Assembly: GCA_021399445.1 (NCBI GenBank)
Contig: JAJTUQ010000004.1
Location: 2,728,001 to 2,792,000, forward strand
DNA from: Xylogone sp. PMI_703
Taxonomy: Eukaryota > Ascomycota > Leotiomycetes
DNA: 64,000 bases
Direction: 5' to 3'
Position numbers and translations under genes: made by a program
Notes under the pieces: model-generated
The model's input: the letters and a program-made list of their open reading frames with translations, nothing else
The model's database searches: none
Told to the model about the DNA's origin: nothing
Part shown: positions 35,948 to 48,797 of the stretch, piece after piece
Layout: each line of letters starts with the position of its first letter
Numbering within the stretch: position 1 is the stretch's first letter

Positions 35948-37955
35948 GAGCTAAATGGTGGGCTACAGAGGCCTTATTCATCAGACAGAAAGAAATAAAG
36001 AAGGAACTCGAGCCGTCTTTGCACAATTGACAAAACCGATTACCTTTTTCCGGGGCTTTATCTAGCTTCGCCGGTGTATAATTCAGAACCAGACTATGGG
36101 GGGGCTATAGTATTTGTACCAAAAGCTACAAACATCATGAAGAAAAGTAGATAGGGGTTCAGGCGTCCAAGGTCTTAAGTAAGGTTCTAGCATCAAGATA
36201 TGACTTAAGTGCAATGGGTAGCTGGAGAACCAGACATGGTATCAGAGTATTTGATATGCGTCATGAATATCGCATTGAATTATTATGGAAAGCTGTACTG
36301 ATAATTTGCTGAGCTATGAAGATAGCTCAACTGCGTTTGATTTTCCTTTGCATTTGAAAGCTCCAATATTTGCAATGCCCCGAGTATCCGATGGCTATGG
36401 AGTAGTATTAGTATACTATCTGTACAATTAATAACAGCGTAGACTTATGAACAGGACCTCTCCCAATATTTTCTTCTTCCTTCAAGCTCACTCACGCCAA
36501 GTTACATGAGTCCGACGAGTCCAGTATATGGTTCCAGAACACAGCTAGAATATGCTCAGCATGAATACTACCTCAAAATTCCAGATATCTAGTCAAACAC
36601 CAGCTGAAAACTTTTATTGAGATGCGAGATGTCGAAAATTTTCTCATGTAACCAACAATCCGGGAGCTCTCAAACAAAAAAAAGCCACCCTCGTATCGCA
36701 GGAGTGGTTTATGGGAGGCGGCCTATTATAACATATCACGTCTGGTCTCGTCTCATTCCCAAAAGAAGAAAGCAAATGAGAGATACGTATATTCGTTCCA
36801 GAAAACCGGGAACAAAACTTATCCCTTCTGAGAATAAAGGGACCAAGAAATTGCTGTTTCAAGTGAGCACTGCATTGCCCCTTTATTAATGAAAGGGCCG
36901 ACATCCGAAGTCAAATTCGCAACTTGTGTAACAACTCATACCTACGCTCCAGCCTAAATGTCTCTATTATCTTCTCTCTCCTAGATTGGTATGAGCGATA
37001 ATGCAGAGCCAATAAAATGCTATGAAGCTGATATACCGGTTTACTAGAGAGATGTCAGATCTAGGAAGGTATGTCAGGGGAAGGAATCAACACACAGAAG
37101 GGGGATCAGCATGCTTGATGCATCTATCCGCTGGCTTGCTCTCTCCTTGCCTAGTCTGAGCGTTATAGCGTTCACCTCCTTGCCTCTCATACACTGCTCC
37201 CCCACAGTAGCACAGTAACCGTCCACGACCTTTGTGTTGCAAGGCGTAATATGAGAACCTCTATGTAGCCTGTTCAGCTCCACGTTGCGGGATGAGAGGT
37301 GCGAGCTCCGCAGTTCAGCTTGTCAAGTAACCGCTTATATTACCGTAGCTGCATACAAACAACAAACGGGGCGAAAATTCCCAAGGACGATTGCCTTTAC
37401 TTAGAAGTGGACGATTGTATGTGGGATCAAAAAATTGCTGAACCTGTCTCATTAATAGCTGGGTGAATGCCAGATAGATAGATATGCACGTTTAGATTTT
37501 CTGCGATAGCTACAGACATTTTAAACCCAAGATAAATCAGAATGCAAAATATGATAACATGGCCAAGGATCAACCGGGCAGCACTATTTCCAGCAAACCA
37601 AAGACTCCAGCCCAACCAAGTCTAGATCTTTCACTCAATTCCAATATCTTCGAACTCAACCAGTCGCCGTGCCTTTTCCTTCCAAGCATTAACCCTCCAA
37701 GTAATTCTCCACGAGCTAGAGATCCATATTCGGTACTATACATTGTTAATCTGAAAAAGAAATTGAATGATATGGAGACAATGTTTTTGTGGACGTGATT
37801 ATCCAAATTAGGTGTTTTGACCGACAGGAGCGATACCTGCTACAGTTATCTGAGAGCCATTCGAAAATAGATGCGTACTCCAATACACCAGAGCTCCAAA
37901 TTAGAAACCTCCCGGAACATAGCGCAAAAACAGAAAAACTTCAGGGGTACTAAAA
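35948..37955. other. 2-kb convergent intergenic region
   Basis: AT-rich sequence between convergent TF2 and TF3. Short open frames of up to 90 codons occur on both strands without domain features. An A-rich run lies near 36675. No gene is supported. Confidence 0.5.
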
Positions 37956-39456
37956 TCAAACTGCCTGAAGATTCTCTGCAGTGCGTCGGACCGGTGCAGG
38001 GCCGATCTCAATCATGGGGGGCGCCGGATATGACACCTGGACATGTGGGACATACTGTTGGCCATTTGCCAATGTGGATGTTGAGCTATTGCTTGTGCCC
38101 TGCGTGCTGGCTGATCCCCGCTTAGAACTTCCAGTACTTGGGCCATAGCCATAAGATAGTTCCGATGACTCACACCGCATAGAATTATCCCGGAAGAGAC
38201 TGGCCGGGCTGTTGGTGTATGCTGGAAGTCCGTCAAACTGGGGTGACGGTGGACAATCTTGGCTGGGAGGCACTGAATAGTATGACTGTGGCATTGACAT
38301 GAGAGCATTTTCGGCGTTGCTCTTCAAGGGCTTGCTAGGAACCGCACGAGCTTCATTTCCATGAACTTGGCGGGAATAGCTTGGATTAATTGGTTGCAGA
38401 TTGTGATCTGGCTTCAGATATTGGCTGGATACCTGAGCAGGCCGATTCGGCAATGGAAGTAGTACACGGTCATTGTTTGCCATTTGGATAGGAGCTTGAA
38501 TCGATGGCGGCAAGATATTCGAAGAAAAGGCCTCCGGTTCGACACTGCTCGTTGGGTGTAACCTAAGTATATCACTCGAGTAATGAGAAGGCGTGCCATT
38601 GTAGGGCCCTTCTGAGTCGACAAATAATGAATTCGAGCCGAACATTGACTGTGGCGGTACCCAAGACCGTACAGTCCCAGATGGGCAGTAAGAAGACTGG
38701 GAAAACCCAACTTGATGAGGATGAGCCATCTGGTAGCCTCCAGATTCGACACCATACTCAACGTTGTCTGAATAATTTGCACTATATGAACCTATTGTTG
38801 CATAGCCATTCCTGTTTGTGAATGGTTGTGCTATGATCGTGCCCGTTCGAGACTGGGGAGCTACATCTGCATCCGTTGATATTTGAGTGTTAAACAGCTG
38901 TTGGTCATATAGCCCAATATCCATCATCCGATACGGTGAATGACGGTTGCCGCCTGGATAAGGAAACTCAGTAGGTTCAACTTTAAGCTGGGCCTCCGTA
39001 GACGATACCTAGGTTATCAAATCAGTTCTCCATAAGTTTATAATTTCTCAAGATGACCTACTCTCAGAAATTGGCAGACATCATTGCCGGCAGTTTTGCA
39101 GTTTTGACAAGCTCCACCATTGCCTGGGTCTCCACTACAACGAATCTTGCGTTTTCGACATCGACCACACTGTAATCGTAGATGATTAGCATTAATCCAG
39201 TTCATTGGATTGGGAGGGCTTAATGCCATACTGCGACAGGAATTCTTCGCCTTGGCTGTGAGCTGATTGTGTCTGCCTCGCTATTCCTATGGCTCCCTTG
39301 TGATTCTTTGGAAGCAAACTTGAAACTGCAAGACCCATTGGTGTTCCCCTCATTAGGTGTGGATGTGGACGGTTCGCTCATGCCCAGATAACTTCGACCA
39401 CCGCCGCGCTGGTACGCAGGTTCTTCGTCAATGTAATATGGGCGAGTAATAACCAT
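37956..39456 (-). CDS. Zn2Cys6 transcription factor without fungal_trans domain (TF3)
   Basis: Exons 39456-39232, 39169-39062 and 39008-37956, with introns of 62 and 53 nt in phase 0, give 461 residues. The first join creates RRRIPVA-CGRCRKRKIRC, and the zinc cluster is completed by C-x2-C (ACQNC) and a final Cys in GNDVCQFLRV (residues about 76-108). The DNA-binding domain is thus encoded by one small 108-nt exon. Everything after it is Ser/Gln/Pro/Tyr-rich and apparently disordered, with no fungal transcription factor domain. This is typical of short developmental or nutrient-response regulators of filamentous fungi, but the ortholog group was not identified. The N-terminal 75 residues are also low complexity. 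It is the third consecutive zinc-cluster gene in 8.7 kb. Confidence 0.86.
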
Positions 39457-42402
39457 CTATGATGTGCTTAGGATTAAGAGTGGCCAATGCCTCGGGTGGG
39501 GATATACCTTGAAGGAGCTAAATACAAAGTGATGCTACAACTTAAAATGCGAAATGATGAGAAGGGATAGGTACCATTTCTCGAAAGGAAATGAGCGTGT
39601 TAAGACTGCCTCGAATGGACTCTTCGATATAAGTAGAAGTCATACTGGTGGAGCAGGGAATATAGGCGAGAGATGCAACTGTTTATACAGCTACAGCCGA
39701 GCAGTAACAGCGGATGTTTGCTATAGCAAAAAAGGGTCCTATAACTTAATGCATGCCTTTGCAGGCATCAGAAAATGATATATGACGGTCGATCTCGTTG
39801 AGCTGCAGGCTGCACCACCACTGGATCCAAGCCGAGCCTCCTGACAAGCTGGACTGATGTGCAACTAATATCACGGTTGGTTACAGGAGGCCCATTTCCA
39901 ACACCTGGATACGCTATCCATCGGAAAATCAGCATGTTTCTTATCCCATAACAGCTTAGGGAAGTAAGCTGTGTAAGGTCGGCGACGAGCTCTCGAGCTA
40001 TATTGGACTAGTGTCTCAGAGTAATCCCATACTTGGTTGAACTGGCTCTAGGAGCCTGTATTTTCGTCAGTCGGATGGATCCGATTTGAGCTTTCTGAAT
40101 CCAGCCAGCAGATTCAATGCAAGTGATCTTCTTCTTTATTAACTGGCAACAAGAGTCTCAAGATAATTAGAACCATGTTCTGTGGTTATCCGTGATCGTT
40201 TCCTTCTCAAAGATTAAAAGCTGGAATTTAACAGGCATTCCACTTTGAGACTAGGTATCTCTCAGATTTGATAAGAAAGCATATGCCAAAGTACTATTAT
40301 CGCTAACCTACGCGCTTGTGAGAATCAAATCTCTTGGTGCTACTTCAACGTCGACATACTCCTATGTGTTTCATGAAAGGGCTAGACAGCCTCACTGTAG
40401 ACTCCGCAGAGTGAGAAGTCTAGAACAGGTGTCCGTGTATTGAGTAGCGGTGAAACAAGGACTATGATATCTGTAGGTCATTTGTCTAGGATATCACCAT
40501 GCATGTCCTCCAACCTTGTGGTTGCGCCACACGACAACTGCCGTCTGTCGTGCAGCCCCGCAAACAGAGTGCTTGCTTGTTAAAGAATTCCCGGAGATAG
40601 TGACGAAAACAGCACTTGCAAGCAAATAAGAACCCAGCAACAGAAAACAGCAAATGTCTGACAAACAGACTGTAGTCTCACGGTTATCAGACCACAGGTA
40701 GCGAGCATTACCAGCTCCAGCCTGTTTGCTTTGTACCGAATACACTGTGAACATTTGAGTCTTGAACCTCTCTCAGATAAACAAATGATCATAGAGGCCT
40801 GTAGGACAGATTATGTGGCCATACATAGACCTGCCAAATGGTTGGCCATGGTCAACTGATAAGCAGGGCCCAATGGTGGTTCGAGACAGTAATAGGCAGT
40901 AGTTTAGGCTACATAGCAAGCTGAAGAAACCATGCCATGTCACGGGCCAGCTCCTGGAAGCAGAAACCCCTCAGGCAAAGGGTTGATGGCGTACTACAGC
41001 TCGTATTGACTGCAACTGATATTGAACAACATTGATTGGACCTCAATTCACGCAGTGACGATTCTGTCACGTTCCCATTCAGATGAAACTTTGGTGGAGG
41101 TCTAAGCAATACCTTCGATACACAGCATTTAATCAAATAATAGTCTATCATGATATGCTGTCATCAGGCGCATTACAATATTCTAATGGATGCTCGAATC
41201 GAAGTACCTTTGGTTCACAGAGGTATCTGCAAGCAGTGCTGGCTCTCTGCTCTTATTAATTGAAGAGCCTAGGCTACCTTGTTGCAAAAGTCTCCAGATC
41301 TCATGATACTAAGGGATGACAGACAGGAGCTGCAATTGAAAGAGGAAATGTTGCAGAGGACAGGTGTGCCTTAACTATTTCACTTGAAACCACGGCGTCT
41401 GAAGGTTGATATCGGAATGCCTTAAGCAAGACATTTAAAGAAGATTCAGTTAGACTTTCATGTGCTTTTGTATCTAATAATAACCTTTTTGCCCTCCTGT
41501 TTTTCGGGGCAATTGAGTGGGGGGCAAGAAGGCGTTTTTGTGCGCTTTGAATGTAAGGGTTGGGAAGTAGCAAGTCCTTTGACTGTTATAGTTGCACACG
41601 GATAATTGCAGCAGAGCAGCAAGTTGACTTCCGCCAAATTTGACTTGAAGTAAGACAGTAGACTTGAGGTGAGACAAAGTAGACATGGACACAGTGCTAG
41701 GGGTGATGTGGGATTTCAATCGCCCAATGAAGCCCTAACCACTGAAATGACTAACTAGAAGAGAGATATCTTAGTAAGGAGATGATACACAAGATACCTT
41801 TATACCTTAGGTATGAAAGTCGTCCCAATTTTGTGGGAAATTCTGCACTCGCAAAATGAGAAGCTTTGTAGGGAAACAGCGCTAGGGATCACCGATCCAC
41901 ATAATCCAGGGTCGGTTTATCACTCTAAACGCTCTGGTAAGCACCAGTCATTATTCAAAGAATCAGGATACTTCCAATGTTGTAGATCTTTCATCTCGGT
42001 GCAAAGGTTTGAAGTGGTGTAACCAGCGATAAGCGTATAGAATACGTGGTGTGGAATCGCATACCGAATGAAGCAACAAGGCTGGGAGGCGAGAAACCCT
42101 GAGTAAAGGGAGTTTTTAATGGTAATACAGAGATTTGGCCAACAAAACGTTTTCTGGCAATTCACTAATTTCGTTGTAGCAACTATGGCAGGATTGCATG
42201 GGGAAGCCTGAGATCTGAACTTCGGCGCCGTTGACCCTGATCTAGCCGCCACTTAGCGCGGATTTACCCAGTACGGGGTGCCAAACGGGGCTGACGAGGC
42301 AACCGCCACCGCGAGCTTAACCATCTGTATCACGTCGTCCAGTAAATTCCAACGGCTTTGGCCACAAACCTGGATTGTTAGCCAGACGTTTATTCCTCCA
42401 CC
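39457..42402. other. 2.9-kb gene-poor divergent intergenic region
   Basis: This separates TF3 from the cyclophilin gene. Open frames are under 115 codons and lack recognisable domains. No inverted terminal repeats or transposase-like frames were seen. Decayed repeat sequence cannot be excluded by eye. Confidence 0.5.
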
Positions 42403-43896
42403 ATGAGCGTCCTTCTGGAGACATCTGCAGGAGACATAGTAATTGATCTTCTTATCGACTATGCACCTAAGTTGTGCGAAAAGTAAGATATATCCTTACC
42501 TCTTTTGCTTGTAATGTGGCTGAATATATAGATACTAAGGCTTCAATTAATCTAGCTTTCTCAAGCTGTGCAAAATCAAATACTACAACTTCTCGCCTGT
42601 CTACGGAGTACAAAAAGATTTTTCTTTCCAAACTGGGGACCCTATAGGACCTGACTCCAAGGATAGCGACGGTGGCAGCTCAATATGGGGGGTTATCAAT
42701 GGCCCATCGAGAAGAACGTTCAAAGCAGACTTTCACCCCAAGCTAAAGCATGCTGAGAGGGGAACTGTTAGTATGGCGACGGCGCCTTCGCCAACGGACC
42801 CTGATGAACGGCTTGCTGCGAGCCAGTTCATTGTAACGTTAGGTGACAATCTCGATTATCTAGATGGAAAAGCGGCAATATTTGGCAAAGTTGTTGAAGG
42901 ATTCGATACCTTGGAAAAAATAAACGATGCATTTTGCGATGAAAAGGGCAGGCCTCTTGTGGACATCCGCATTAAGCACACCGTTATTCTTGATGACCCA
43001 TACGATGATCCATCCGGCCTCGTCGAACCTCCAGAAAGTCCACTGCCTTCAAAAGCGCAGTTAGCTACTGTGCGAATTGCGGATGATGACAATCTAGAGG
43101 AAGGCGGAGATGCTGAGACAGCTGAGAAGCTACGTCGCGAGAGAGAGGCAAGAGCACAAGCCTTGACACTTGAAATGGTTGGTGACCTTCCATTTGCAGA
43201 AGTCAAACCGCCAGAGAATGTGCTTTTTGTGTGCAAACTGAATCCGGTCACAACAGGTATCTTGTATAACGTGGTAAAAACCGATTGTCCTACGCTAACA
43301 GACACATAGATGAAGATCTGGAACTCATCTTCAGCCGATTCGGCAAGATATTGTCCTGCGAGGTCATACGCGACAAACGTACTGGCGATAGCTTACAATA
43401 TGCTTTCATTGAATATGAAGAGCAGAAGTCATGTGAACAGGCGTACTTCAAAATGCAAGGTGTTTTAATCGACGACCACCGCATTCACGTTGACTTTTCG
43501 CAAAGTGTTTCAAAGCTTTCGGATGTCTGGCGCAATGCAACAAATTCCAAACGTCGAGCCGACAGCGGCGGCTTTGGCGGCGTGAGCAACCTGGAGAAGA
43601 AACGGCAGTATAAAGCTGCTGATTACAGCTCTGGTAGAAGAGATAAATATGGGATGGTTTACGATGAAGATGAAATGAGAAAAAGGCATGAAAGAGAAGA
43701 TAAGTATGCGTCCGAAAAAAGAACAAGGAGTAGAAGCCGTAGCCCCCGACGCGATAGAAGAGATTATAATTCCGGACCAAGTCGAGCAGATAGAGATTAT
43801 CAGCGGCCCAAGAGCAATCGGGATGGAGATCGATACGATTCGCGTCATCAGGATAGGAGGGACTATAGGGACCATAGAGATGGGAGATATAGATAA
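42403..43896 (+). CDS. cyp6: Cyclophilin-RRM peptidyl-prolyl isomerase, PPIL4 type
   Basis: Exons 42403-42482, 42556-43256 and 43310-43896, with introns of 73 and 53 nt, give 455 residues. The N-terminal cyclophilin-like domain (1 to about 165) begins [17 protein letters not shown] and contains [22 protein letters not shown] and FIVTLGD. An RRM follows (about 245-325): RNP2 is LFVCKL and RNP1 is around YAFIEY, with the second intron inside it. The tail is a basic Arg/Asp/Ser-rich domain ([13 protein letters not shown], then [12 protein letters not shown]). This three-part layout is that of PPIL4 and fungal Cyp6, a nuclear protein associated with spliceosomes. The cyclophilin part lacks the full set of standard active-site residues in the visible loops, so isomerase activity may be weak, as reported for this subgroup. 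Confidence 0.94.
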
Positions 43897-44607
43897 TAGT
43901 GTGATGTTCAACTATGGTCTAGCAGACTCGAATTTGTATTGTTTAGTTAACATTGCGGTACGGTCAACAAAAGGGTTTGATGTATTATACTCAAGTTTGC
44001 ACAGCGTTCATAATGATAGGTTACCTCGAGGTTACAAAGATAAAAACCGTCGGACGAACAATGTCTTTCATCTGTACTCAAGAGGTGGGCAAGCTTGTGC
44101 ACGCTGTCGTGATCTGCTCCACCACGCCATCTCCAAATATGCTTTGATATCTTATAGTTACTCAATATCTCGGCCCGATTCAACGCCAAGTATTGTTGCC
44201 ATGACGGGTTGTGCTCTCTCTTACTAAGTAGCAGAAATGAGAATGCGAGGTATTATGGAGGCCACTTTGAAGCATCATCAGGTTGATTGTTATAACTCCA
44301 GCTAGAACGATCTGATTGATATTCATGACTTCGTAGGACTGGACAGTGTGCATTCTATATTCTGTGTTGTGACTATCTTCTACACAATATCAATGACAAA
44401 GACGTGGACCAATCATGCTCCGCTTTTTGTCCATGGATCTCAAATTGAATCTTCCAGTTGTCACATGTGGACCTCGACATGAATATGGCCTGTCGATGCC
44501 GAGCTAGGAAGGGCTCACTGATTCTTTTTAAAGTTGCACGCATTCACTAGAGCCTTTCCTCTCGAGGCCAATATAATGCAATATGGCACAAAATACCACA
44601 TGTAGTT
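43897..44607. other. Convergent intergenic region
   Basis: 711 AT-rich bases between convergent 3' ends. Frames on the plus strand that run out of the cyclophilin gene are shadows. No gene is seen. Confidence 0.5.
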
Positions 44608-45488
44608 TCAGCCAGCAGTTGCATCATAAGCACTTGGTCCAAGTAATTCGCCCAGTTGGACAATGGTAGCTTCGTACACTTTTGCCACATCCATATTATG
44701 CTTTTCATCGTCATCGTCATCAAGGTCATCCTGCATTTCATAGCTCCTAGAATCAGTTTCCATACCAGTTTCCGTACCAGTCTCGGCACCAGACTCATCC
44801 TCGACATCACTCTGAGCCATGGATGACTGATATCCAGGATCCTTACTCATGATGTTCACAATCTGGACCCTGGTAGCCTCGACCAAGCTCTTGCATCGTA
44901 CCATATCAGTCTTGCTCATCACCCGCTTTCCATTTTCAAATCCAGGTAGAGCCTCTCCTGTAACAATATCTTGTCCTTTTAGTAGGCTAGCAAAGGCATG
45001 ATCCAACTTTCTTAGTAACGAGAAAGTTTGAATTGGTGCTGGCGGGAATCCTGACATATAAGTAGTTACAGCAAGAGCAATGTTCAATAAATACGGAATT
45101 TGTAAGCTGGCTAGTTATGATATAAATATCAGCATGAAGCTCAGCCTTAGCTGGGAGACCTACGTGTGCCTGAGAGCCACAGTACATCAACTACCTCCCC
45201 GAGATCGTTACATACTTCGTTCATGCTCTCATATCCATGAACCGATTCATTTTCTTCAGATGGTTGAAATTTCTTGGTATACCGTCTTGATATGTGAAGT
45301 AATCTGCCTTCTACATATCGACGTGCCGCATCCTCCTTTGCAGACCCTGGTCTTAAAGCATGAGAACGCGGATGAGGAAGATTATGTGATCTGGAAGGGC
45401 TTGGTGCAGGAGATGGAATTGATGTAGGAATATATCCACCAGTTATATTGTTATCTTCATTCATCATTTCAGTATTAGAGAAATTCAT
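44608..45488 (-). CDS. Conserved fungal protein, function unknown
   Basis: Two exons (45488-45164, 45110-44608) with a 53-nt intron give 275 residues. The join LWLSGT-PSLQIPYLLNIALAV falls in the most conserved part. The helical core runs from about residue 60 to 190: ARRYVEGRLLHISRRYTKKF, then NEVCNDLGEVVDVLWLSGT, then FSLLRKLDHAFASLL and MVRCKSLVEATRVQIVNIM. It is followed by a very acidic, Gly/Thr/Asp-rich stretch (ETGTETGMETD, DDLDDDDDEKH) and a closing helix. There is no signal peptide or membrane helix. I recognise it as a family widespread in filamentous ascomycetes but do not know its role. The start is the ATG at 45488; the frame is open further upstream but only through a non-ATG codon. 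It shares a 215-bp divergent promoter with TOM6. Confidence 0.78.
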
Positions 45489-45703
45489 AATTATTGAATC
45501 TGGGAAAATACCTATCCGTGTTGAAGTTGCTGAAACGACGTCACGTTCAGGCTGACCAACGGCCTTGTCATTGAAGGCGACCAATCAGATGCTCTCTAGC
45601 CGAACTACAATCAAAAAGTTTCCAAAGATGAAGAGGCATCCATCACAACAACTACCAACCAAGTCACCGCCTCGACACGCAAACATCAACTCCAATCTTT
45701 ACA

Positions 45704-45960
45704 ATGGCACCTAAACAACAACGTGTCGTCGTGCAACGAGGTGATGGTCGCCGAGGCGCTCCGAAAGGCTATGTTGCGAGCATCTATCAGTCTTTGACCT
45801 CTCCCGAGAACTCTAGCATTGTCAAGAGTGTCGCCGTCTTTGGAGTAAGCTTCCTTTGGAATATTTTTCTAGACAGTAAAGCGCCCTACTTACAGAGTTT
45901 ACTTAGGCTGCGGTTGCTTTCTTCTCAAGTTCCTGGAGCGAGTTCTTATTACCACCGTAG
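45704..45960 (+). CDS. TOM6: Mitochondrial TOM complex subunit Tom6
   Basis: Exons 45704-45844 and 45907-45960 with a 62-nt intron in phase 0 encode a 64-residue protein. It has a basic N-terminus (MAPKQQRVVVQRGDGRR), the family motif YQSLTSPENSSIVKSVAVFG, and a single C-terminal tail-anchor helix, AAVAFFSSSWSEFLLPP. Tom6 stabilises the association of Tom40 with Tom22 in the outer-membrane import pore. The splice join is well supported because only it gives the hydrophobic tail and the conserved LLPP end. It is divergent from the conserved unknown gene, 215 bp between start codons. Confidence 0.85.
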
Positions 45961-46462
45961 GTTGATCCCGCCTGCGGGTTACTTTGAAGAACGGATTCTA
46001 ATACATGTCATTCTAGGCTATAGACTGTAATCCTACTTGAGGGAGTAGGCTAATAATGGTTATACTATGGTTGCGGGGAATGTGATCATTCAGACGAAAG
46101 CTTGTATGATTATGGAATGGAAAAGTATGTTTATACAGACATGATACGTCCTTTAGGATGGCTTCGGGACCAGATATGTATTTTAAGTGGGAAATTACAG
46201 GCGTTTTTATTGAAATATGAGACTCAACTTTAGAAACGTTACACTTATTCCCAGTATCTTATTTAGCAGCGAATTTCTTGTGATATACGTAGCGGATGTG
46301 ATTTTTCTAAAAGCCACAGATTTGAAACGACAGTAGCCAACTCCTCATAACTTAATGTTACATTTCATCAAGAGACATTCTCAGTGTCCTCATGTCAGTT
46401 TCATAACCCCCAAACGCCAAAATAATCCTACACATTAATGCATATCAAAGCTTCGGCCTTGA
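45961..46462. other. Convergent intergenic region
   Basis: 502 bases between the TOM6 and NFS1 3' ends. No gene is seen. Confidence 0.5.
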
Positions 46463-48274
46463 TTAGTGCTGGCTCCATTCAATAGTGTTAAGGTCAATCC
46501 CTTCCTGAACGAGCTCCCATAGCGGACTCAATTCCCTCAAGAATGTGACTCGATCCCGGACCGCATTCAGGACGTAGTCAACCTCTGCTTCTGTGGTGAA
46601 ACGCCCGATCCCGAATCGTATACTGCTGTGTGCACTCTCATCGCTATTTCCAAGAGCCCGCAAAACGTAGCTTGGCTCAAGGGAAGCGGATGTACAAGCG
46701 CTACCTGATGACAAAGCAATGTCCTTAAGAGCCATCAACAGCGACTCGCCCTCGACATAAGCAAATGAAACGTTAACACATCCTGGATAGAAGTGCGCTG
46801 GATCACCATTTTGCTGGGTATGTTCAAGGGCTAGGAGACCGTTTAGAAGCCGGTCAGAAAGTTTCTTGACCCGCTTGGAATCGTACTGCCAAAGAGTTAG
46901 CTAGTTGTAAAACCTCTAGGTGCTTAACTCTCTTGAATTGTATGAGTATATGAATGAGAAAATCAGGAAAGGTACTATATTTCGTCAAGGTGGCCTCAAC
47001 TCGTAAACGAGGAGTCGTCTAGGAAAGCCATGCATGTGAAAAAGTATATCATCATGAAAGATTTTGCAATTGAACAAGAAAAATCGGTAGGGACTTACAG
47101 CAAGCTCCTCCTTGGCGATTCGGCATGCTTCTCCAAACCCAACAACCAAGGCGGGTGCCAGAGTACCACTTCTAAGACCTCTCTCTTGGCCACCTCCGCT
47201 AATGATAGGATCAATTCTAACTCGTGGCCGTCTTCTTACATAACAGGCTCCAATTCCTTTTGGTCCATAAATCTTATGCGACGATATAGACATCAAGTCA
47301 ATCTGCATCTTGTTGACATCCATCGGAATTTTGCCAACAGCCTGTGCGGCGTCTGAATGGAAGAAGACCTTATTTTCCCTGCAGATATTTCCAATCTCTT
47401 CCAATGGTTGTATAACTCCAATTTCATTATTAACCGCCATAATACTTACAATGGCAGTTTCCGGTCGGATAGCGGCTCTAAGTTCATCAAGGTCTATTAG
47501 ACCAGTCGTCTTGACTGGTAAATATGTGACCTCAAATCCTTCGTCTTGTAGATGCCGACAGCTATCCAAAACACATTTATGCTCGGTTTGGGAAGTTATT
47601 ATGTGCTTCTTCTTTCCCGACCTCCCAAAAAATCTTGCAACGCCCTTGATACTCATATTGTTACTTTCCGTAGCTCCGCTGGTAAAGACGATCTCTTTTG
47701 GATCAGCTCCAATTAAGGAGGCAACGTGTGATCGCGCATCTTCAACTGCTTTGTCGGTTTCCCATCCATAAGCATGAGTTCGCGAGTGTGGGTTGCCATA
47801 CAGTCCAGTGTAAAATGGTAACATAGCATCCAATACTCGTGGATCAAGTGGCGTTGTAGCTTGCATATCAAGATAGATTGGCCTTTCACCAGCATCCATA
47901 ACAGTAGCTTGCTTGAGAACGCCTAACATGGGGTCAGTAGGTGTAGAGTGATATGTAAACTATTCCATGTACCAACCAGCTACTGGACTCATCATTGCAT
48001 CAGCAGTAATACCAGTCCCCGCAACTACCTCCGCTTCTGCTTTCTTGCCGGTTTCGGCAAAGAATGCCTTTTGATCAGCACGAATTGCAGTATCAACATT
48101 TACCTGAGCAGAGTCTTTCTTAGTTTCGGAGACATATGTTCTCTTCGTCACATTTTGCATCGACTGAGCTCCGGCGGCACGAACTACTGATTTCGTAAGC
48201 AGCACATTTGCTGAAGCATGCTGCTTCAAGCACAGGCGCGAAGCCTGTCGCAATGAAATGGCCAGATTAGACAT
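46463..48274 (-). CDS. NFS1: Mitochondrial cysteine desulfurase
   Basis: This enzyme takes sulfur from cysteine for Fe-S cluster assembly and tRNA thiolation in mitochondria. Exons 48274-47977, 47922-47099 and 46885-46463, with introns of 54 and 213 nt, give 514 residues. The first 100 residues are a basic, acid-poor presequence ([20 protein letters not shown]) with linker. The fold-type I PLP domain follows: [34 protein letters not shown], and the PLP lysine in [10 protein letters not shown] (about K316). The catalytic cysteine is in [10 protein letters not shown] (about C438). The C-terminal REMSPLW-like end ([15 protein letters not shown]) is complete. The chosen exon-3 join, [18 protein letters not shown], matches yeast and human Nfs1 without a gap. 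The first donor is an uncommon GTTGGT. Intron 2 is unusually long for this locus. Confidence 0.96.
46963..47055 (-). ncRNA. Possible box C/D snoRNA inside NFS1 intron 2
   Basis: On the minus strand the intron has ATGATGA (a perfect C-box consensus, 47055-47049). About 82 bases later it has CTGA (D box, 46966-46963). AAAAT upstream and ATTTT overlapping the D box could form a weak terminal stem. TTGA and TGACGA between them might be D'/C' boxes. The motif evidence is weak and guide targets were not checked. Confidence 0.2.
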
Positions 48275-48797
48275 CTTTAGATGCAATGACAGGAAAAAGT
48301 AAATTGGAAATCAATGCGGGGAGAGGAAATATAGAAGTATTTCAGAAGTCCGAAGGCGACCGGGATCGGAAATAAGCGAGACGCAATTGATTGGTCGAAA
48401 TGCGCGCAAGCCCGCGTCATAACGCTGGAACAGTATCGTCCGAAGTGGGTGGTGAATGGAATGTTTGAATCCCGCCAGCTGATTACACTCAATTCGGATT
48501 TCGCGGATTTGCTGTATTCTCAATAGATTTGCTATCGCGATGATTCCTGAATCCTTATAGATCACATTTATCCAGAAGACAACCCGTAGCAATTGCAATT
48601 TGCAAGGGGAGTGGCTCAGCCACAGCGAACCATTCGTCATCCGCCCGTCTGTTTAAGTTGCAAGTGGAGGAAATCCAGTCTCCACAAAGACCACGCGCTC
48701 TCACTCCAAACCACTCTCAGTCAGCAACAACACGGCATAACACTTGGATTTTGTAAATATATACATCTATAATTTTTTCGGGGAAATATAGGAGAAA
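48275..48797. promoter_or_regulatory. Divergent promoter between NFS1 and the BAR-SH3 gene
   Basis: 523 bases between two divergent start codons. A T-rich TATA-like stretch, AAATATATACATCTATAATTT, lies about 45 nt before the BAR-SH3 start. No gene is seen. Confidence 0.5.

Noticed and set aside
47310..47771. Long plus-strand frame opposite NFS1
   Set aside because: Antisense shadow of a strongly conserved coding region.
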